From contig DUAT01000144.1 of assembly GCA_012960755.1 (NCBI GenBank), positions 62,001-126,000 of the forward strand: 64,000 nt of DNA, written 5' to 3'. Both the position numbers and the translations under genes were made by a program. A model generated the notes under the pieces. It saw nothing but the letters and a program-made list of their open reading frames with translations. It made no database searches and was not told where the DNA came from. Positions 61,753 to 64,000 of this stretch are shown here, in pieces (position 1 is the stretch's first letter; the number at the start of each line of letters is the position of its first letter). Origin of the DNA: Gammaproteobacteria bacterium (lineage in GTDB: Bacteria > Pseudomonadota > Gammaproteobacteria > Pseudomonadales > Azotimanducaceae_A).

Positions 61753-62240
61753 GAAGCGGCCCCTTCACCGACCTGGTTCACCGCCAGGGCAATACTGGTA
61801 AAGTCGGCTTGCTGGCAGGTATACATGATCCGCTTCAGCAGTTCGTAGGGTAACTCCCGGTCGCCCATGATGGTTATTTTGCCTTCAAAGTCCTCAGGAT
61901 CCGCCAGCCTGTCTTTCTTTCGACGCGCCTGGTATTCAAGCTCCGTTTTCAACCTGGCAATCAGTGGTTCCGGCAGCTTTAATACTTCGTCGACGGATAC
62001 AATATGCCGCCCCTGGACAACAAGTTCATCCTGGCTGACCGAAATGATAATACGTTCATCAGGTCTCTGCTCGGACAGGGAGTCAGGCAGTTTAACGGCA
62101 CCTGAGGTTTCCAGGATTTCCACTTCGCTCGAGTTTACCATCAGAAAGAAAACCAGGATTGTGAATATATCCATCAGCGAGACAAGGTTAAGAGTCGCTG
62201 GCTTTTGATTACGCGAACGCCGGGTTTTTCTTCCAATCAT
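61749..62240 (-). CDS. exbD: ExbD/TolR family protein (Asp-bearing paralogue)
   Basis: A 163-residue biopolymer transport protein with one membrane segment (about 18-36, LNLVSLMDIFTILVFFLMV) that keeps the proton-conducting Asp (Asp24). A periplasmic C-terminal domain has the usual pattern KITIMGDRELPYELLKRIMY. Overlaps both neighbours by 4 bases (ATGA), indicating strict stoichiometric translation with its sibling and with AgmX. Confidence 0.87.
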   Translation of the reverse strand: MIGRKTRRSRNQKPATLNLVSLMDIFTILVFFLMVNSSEVEILETSGAVKLPDSLSEQRPDERIIISVSQDELVVQGRHIVSVDEVLKLPEPLIARLKTELEYQARRKKDRLADPEDFEGKITIMGDRELPYELLKRIMYTCQQADFTSIALAVNQVGEGAAS

Positions 62241-62746
62241 GCTTCACCGCCCTTTGATGCAGGCGCATCACCCAAAGACAATACCGGGAAAAGCTCGGCC
62301 AGAACCATGCGGTCGCTCTGTTTAACCCGATAGGCACGAACCCGATCCATCACAAACACCAGCGTCTGGTAGTCGGTATCTGACTCCAACAGTATTGTCG
62401 CGTCACGCTTGCCGGGTAAGCGACTCTTGATTTCCTGCAAGGTTAACGAAAGTTTGTTCAGGTCATGTTTACCATTAGCCAATACCGGTAGTCGTTTGAT
62501 AATTGCCCTCCCGTCCCGAATGATGAGTGCCTTTTTGAGTATCTGAACTTCCAGGTGAACCTGCTCCGGGTCCAGATCTCCCTGGCCTTCGCTGGTAGGA
62601 AAATTCAGGTCAATGACCGCCGTGTGAGTAAACACCAGGGATAACAGCAATACCGGAACCAGCACAATCATCAGGTTCATAAATGGAGTGACATCCAAAT
62701 CTGCCGCCTCGGTTTGTCGATTACGTCTTTTTTGTGATCTGCGCAT
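62237..62746 (-). CDS. exbD: ExbD/TolR family protein (Asn-substituted paralogue)
   Basis: A 169-residue ExbD-like protein. Its membrane segment DVTPFMNLMIVLVPVLLLSL aligns with E. coli ExbD VTPFIDVMLVLLIIF, but the key Asp is Asn24. The periplasmic domain (ATILLESDTDYQTLVFVMDR) is intact. It probably forms a mixed dimer with the Asp-bearing paralogue inside the ExbB pentamer. It lies 27 bases downstream of exbB. Confidence 0.85.
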   Translation of the reverse strand: MRRSQKRRNRQTEAADLDVTPFMNLMIVLVPVLLLSLVFTHTAVIDLNFPTSEGQGDLDPEQVHLEVQILKKALIIRDGRAIIKRLPVLANGKHDLNKLSLTLQEIKSRLPGKRDATILLESDTDYQTLVFVMDRVRAYRVKQSDRMVLAELFPVLSLGDAPASKGGEA

Positions 62747-62773
62747 GATTAATTCCTGCTCGCAACAATTCGA

Positions 62774-63421
62774 TTACTTGGGCGCGGCCTCTTTTTGCCG
62801 ATCAGCGAGATTCAGAAATTTCACAATAGCGATATCCAGACTCTCCACGATTGCGTTGGTTTTGCCCTGCAAATGGGAATGCACCAGTAACAATGGGATA
62901 GCCACCATGAGCCCAAACGCCGTGGTATTCATCGCCAGGGAAATACTCGCGGAGAGCAGGTTCGCTTTTTCCGCCGGGTCAGCATTCGCCACTGCCGTAA
63001 ACGCTGCTATGAGACCAATAATAGTGCCGAGCAGTCCCAACAACGTTGCTATGTTGGCAAAAGTCGCAAGATAAGGTGTTCGCTTCTCTATTCTTGGCAG
63101 CGCTTCCAGCAAACCTTCTTCCATGGCGTACTCAATATCCTGTCGACGACGGGCACTTTTCAAACGCACAAGCCCTTCCTTGAAAACGTGGCTGACTGCA
63201 GACTTTGGCTTCTGCATCCGCTTGTTGAGCTCCTTGTACTGACCATTTGACAGCAGCGGCAGCAAGGCATCAAAGTCCTTTCTGTTGGCCCTCATGGCAC
63301 TGGATAAGAAGATATAGCGTTCTATTGCAATGGCAACACCGAACGTCAGCACGATAGCGATAGGAATCATAAAGGGACCCCCATCCTGGAAAAAACGAAT
63401 TGGCATCGTAATAAGATCCAT
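62774..63421 (-). CDS. exbB: MotA/TolQ/ExbB proton channel family protein
   Basis: A 215-residue ExbB/TolQ-like inner-membrane protein with three hydrophobic helices (about 16-36, 118-140, 158-180). It has the family motifs LATFANIATLLGLLGTIIGLI and SISLAMNTTAFGLMVAIPLL, where Thr residues line the proton path. It supplies proton-motive force to the AgmX-type transducer through the ExbD pair. Four bases separate it from the small exported gene upstream. Confidence 0.9.
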   Translation of the reverse strand: MDLITMPIRFFQDGGPFMIPIAIVLTFGVAIAIERYIFLSSAMRANRKDFDALLPLLSNGQYKELNKRMQKPKSAVSHVFKEGLVRLKSARRRQDIEYAMEEGLLEALPRIEKRTPYLATFANIATLLGLLGTIIGLIAAFTAVANADPAEKANLLSASISLAMNTTAFGLMVAIPLLLVHSHLQGKTNAIVESLDIAIVKFLNLADRQKEAAPK

Positions 63422-63425
63422 GACT

Positions 63426-63743
63426 TTAGTCCTCCTCGGACGTTATTTTACTTTCTAAGGGAGTGGGATTGGCACTGGCCAATTCCATAAGTAAGTTTCG
63501 ATAGGCAATCTCACGACGATATTCATGGGGATAGATCGGTGCCATGAGCTGACTGGTATCCATTTCCAGTTTTGTTTCCGGCATCGCCTTATTCCGGGTT
63601 GTCTGCCAGGGCAACACGTACAGCACTTTGGGAAGTTCCTGATTGCCGGAGATTACTGTTTCATCCAGGTAAATGACTTCCGCTGCGTTACTGGCAGCAG
63701 AAAACCCGGTTAACAAAATACATGCAGCAAATATCCTGATCAT
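63426..63743 (-). CDS. Small exported protein of the ExbB operon, unknown function
   Basis: A 105-residue protein with a signal peptide (cleavage near SNA-AE) and a mature part with VIYLDETVISGNQELPKVLY and PHEYRREIAYRNLLMELA. It has no recognised domain. Its ATG overlaps the stop of the TPR gene (ATGA) and it ends just before exbB, so it is firmly part of the transducer operon. It may be a periplasmic adaptor. Confidence 0.7.
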   Translation of the reverse strand: MIRIFAACILLTGFSAASNAAEVIYLDETVISGNQELPKVLYVLPWQTTRNKAMPETKLEMDTSQLMAPIYPHEYRREIAYRNLLMELASANPTPLESKITSEED

Positions 63744-64000
63744 CTTGCACCTCCAGATGCGATTCGGTTTGAAGAACTGATGCGCCGGGACAAATCTGCC
63801 ATCCAGCCGCTAACTCGTTTATCTGGTTCGAGCATAAATGACTGGTATTTTTCGTAAGCAACGAGCGCTTCCGGTAACCTGCCCTGGTAAATTTCATAAA
63901 GGATCCCCAGGTTGAGATGCGCCGCACTATTTTCGGGGTTAACCTTGAGGCATTGAAGGTAAGCCTGTTCCGCTTTATTGAAGTTGAACCGCCTCCTTTC
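63740..64000 (-). CDS. TPR protein, C-terminal part (runs off window)
   Basis: The last 86 residues of a longer protein. FNFNKAEQAYLQCLKVNPEN, then SAAHLNLGILYEIYQGRLPE and ALVAYEKYQSF, form tetratricopeptide repeats. The tail (SGWMADLSRRISSSN) is polar. The stop overlaps the following start by 4 bases. TPR proteins commonly precede AgmX-type exbB/exbD operons and probably provide a protein-binding scaffold in the periplasm. Confidence 0.8.
   Translation of the reverse strand, partial: ERRRFNFNKAEQAYLQCLKVNPENSAAHLNLGILYEIYQGRLPEALVAYEKYQSFMLEPDKRVSGWMADLSRRISSSNRIASGGAR

Overview
The window looks like chromosomal DNA from a marine, Sec-using, aerobic gammaproteobacterium. This is inferred from gene content: DUF4266/DUF3570, AgmX-type TonB with paired ExbD proteins, an MltC-type transglycosylase, and many phytanoyl-CoA dioxygenase, luciferase-like and flavin monooxygenase genes. 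No rRNA, tRNA, CRISPR array, intact insertion sequence or phage gene was seen.

Region 1 (1-35.4 kb) is a mosaic of short operons for oxidative catabolism of lipophilic or xenobiotic carbon. It holds SDRs, two PhyH dioxygenases, three luciferase-like (LLM) oxidoreductases, two zinc-independent MDR reductases, a GMC oxidoreductase with its gluconate-2-dehydrogenase-subunit-3-like partner, two amidohydrolases, a CaiB/BaiF CoA-transferase, alpha/beta hydrolases, an FMO and a Baeyer-Villiger-type monooxygenase, and an HMG-CoA-lyase-like aldolase. Decayed accessory genes lie between them: a frameshifted yoeB toxin, a truncated mazF-like toxin, a TIR/PD40 remnant, and a His-rich secreted protein with a frameshift.

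Region 2 (35.5-47.4 kb) starts with a three-gene envelope operon (TPR+SLH, LPP20-like, MltC-like). Two MaoC-type half-dehydratases and a set of small DUF genes follow. Between about 41.7 and 45.1 kb is a gene graveyard: a DUF900 hydrolase, a Rieske/glutamate-synthase-like oxidoreductase with three lesions, and the tail of a phospholipase D-like gene.

Region 3 (47.4-64 kb) is the most interesting part. A minus-strand operon encodes a Tat-exported DUF1501 protein, a diheme LamG lipoprotein and a DUF1588-like monoheme cytochrome. It is divergent, across a perfect TGTGA-N6-TCACA CRP-type site, from a plus-strand operon encoding a diheme HzsA-like lipoprotein, an SH3/beta-barrel protein, a beta-barrel, a DUF4266 lipoprotein ending GGGCGCN and a DUF3570 outer-membrane protein. 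After a terminator comes an exported HMA-thioredoxin fusion. In that gene both cysteines of the HMA CxxC motif are replaced by in-frame UGA codons (UxxU), and a hairpin with a GU-containing loop lies where a bacterial SECIS is expected. I read it as a double-selenocysteine protein that simple ORF calling truncates to a thioredoxin. A convergent operon then supplies an ExbB/ExbD/ExbD/AgmX energy-transduction complex with a TPR partner, plus a frameshifted amidohydrolase. Together these look like an envelope-spanning, heme-containing and possibly metal- or thiol-handling export/redox system whose function I cannot name.
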